In this document: piece after piece, positions 46,800 to 47,143 of the stretch
Position numbering within the stretch: the first letter of the stretch is position 1
Layout: each line of letters opens with the position of its first letter
Origin: an uncultured Alphaproteobacteria bacterium
Lineage (GTDB): Bacteria > Pseudomonadota > Alphaproteobacteria > Paracaedibacterales > CAITNM01
Length of the DNA: 47,143 bases
Assembly (NCBI GenBank): GCA_903874955.1
Contig: CAIQTY010000007.1
Span: forward strand, 1-47,143
Reading direction: 5' to 3'
Program-made: the position numbers and the translations under genes
Notes under the pieces: model-generated
Told to the model about the DNA's origin: nothing
Database searches by the model: none
The model's input: only the letters and a program-made list of their open reading frames with translations

Positions 46800-47143
46800 A
46801 ACAATCCTGTGAGGTATGTCTAGGGGGAGACGATAAAAGATCATAATATATTTAGGAATTATTTTCTCCCTACCGGCATCCTCCTAGCATGATTCTCTAG
46901 TCTCTCTCTAGATTAGTATCCAGATAAAGTGATATTTGAGAAGATTTCGTAAGAAGGATTTTTATGTTAATGGGTGTTAGATGATATGGTAAGCCCCGGT
47001 TTGGGGCCCGCCTCGTCAGCTAAAACCCGCGCTTTCCCGCCCCGCCACCACCACAAACAAAACTTCTCCTATAGCAGTTCTAGGTTTAAAAAACGTTCAA
47101 CTGTCTATTCTAGATACCAGGCTTCCGGCCTAGCTCTAGTTAA
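46800..47143. other. Non-coding end region with repeat remnants and a GC-rich patch
   Basis: No convincing gene. About 46838-46866 (AAAGATCATAATATATTTAGG) resembles the AAGATCATTTATCTGGAATT part of the dispersed repeat, and TCCAGATAAA near 46918 matches its reverse, so decayed copies in both directions may lie here. About 46995-47055 is a GC-rich island unlike its surroundings, opening with the hairpin GCCCC-GGTTT-GGGGC. Confidence 0.4.

Overview
The window is AT-rich and looks like the chromosome of an obligately intracellular alphaproteobacterium, most like the Holosporales (Caedibacter/Paracaedibacter/Odyssella type). This rests on alphaproteobacterial housekeeping genes (secB followed by an RHH_4-type gene, yqgE, prmC-cvpA, mltG-gmk), a lone gene-transfer-agent-type terminase, and an exceptional density of secreted proteins: I count 44 intact-looking CDSs, and 26 begin with a Sec-type signal peptide. 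The genus is an inference; no rRNA is present.

Layout. 1-3.7 kb: dispersed intergenic repeat copies, small secreted coiled-coil proteins, a secreted CarF/TMEM189-like desaturase, and a leftover dnaK 3' end with its terminator. 3.7-8.1 kb: a compact chemosensory operon (MCP, hybrid CheA, CheW). 8.2-12.2 kb: three unrecognised secreted proteins and an orphan terminase. 12.2-17.0 kb: five minus-strand secreted paralogs; four share a two-part N-terminus (signal peptide plus a second hydrophobic segment near residue 50), and three terminators share one hairpin. 17.1-18.6 kb: zinc/manganese ABC ATPase and permease. 18.7-20.2 kb: a broken fic gene and a signal-peptide-bearing GNAT acetyltransferase. 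20.6-29.5 kb: seven plus-strand secreted genes, mostly TPR proteins; six share a signal peptide type, several share an upstream box about 90 nt before the ATG, and four have their own GC-rich terminator. 29.7-37.9 kb: mainly housekeeping genes (rnd, yqgE, Sel1 protein, cvpA, prmC, secB, RHH, gmk, mltG, tRNA-Val), interrupted by a repeat copy and a secreted LRR protein. 38.0-46.8 kb: a secreted protein with a nine-lysine run and a HicA-like C-terminus, further secreted proteins, MarC, VanX-like dipeptidase, TatB-like protein, two tandem patatins and a GrpB-GNAT fusion. 46.8-47.1 kb: non-coding, with repeat remnants and a GC-rich patch.

How it fits together. The housekeeping genes form ordinary short operons. 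Between them lie families of paralogous secreted proteins that keep a constant 5' module (promoter region, signal peptide, sometimes the second hydrophobic segment) and vary downstream. The same two-part leader precedes helical proteins, patatins and a CarF-like desaturase. The most interesting hypothesis here is that this leader is a reusable export or targeting module for host-directed proteins. That is inferred from sequence pattern only.
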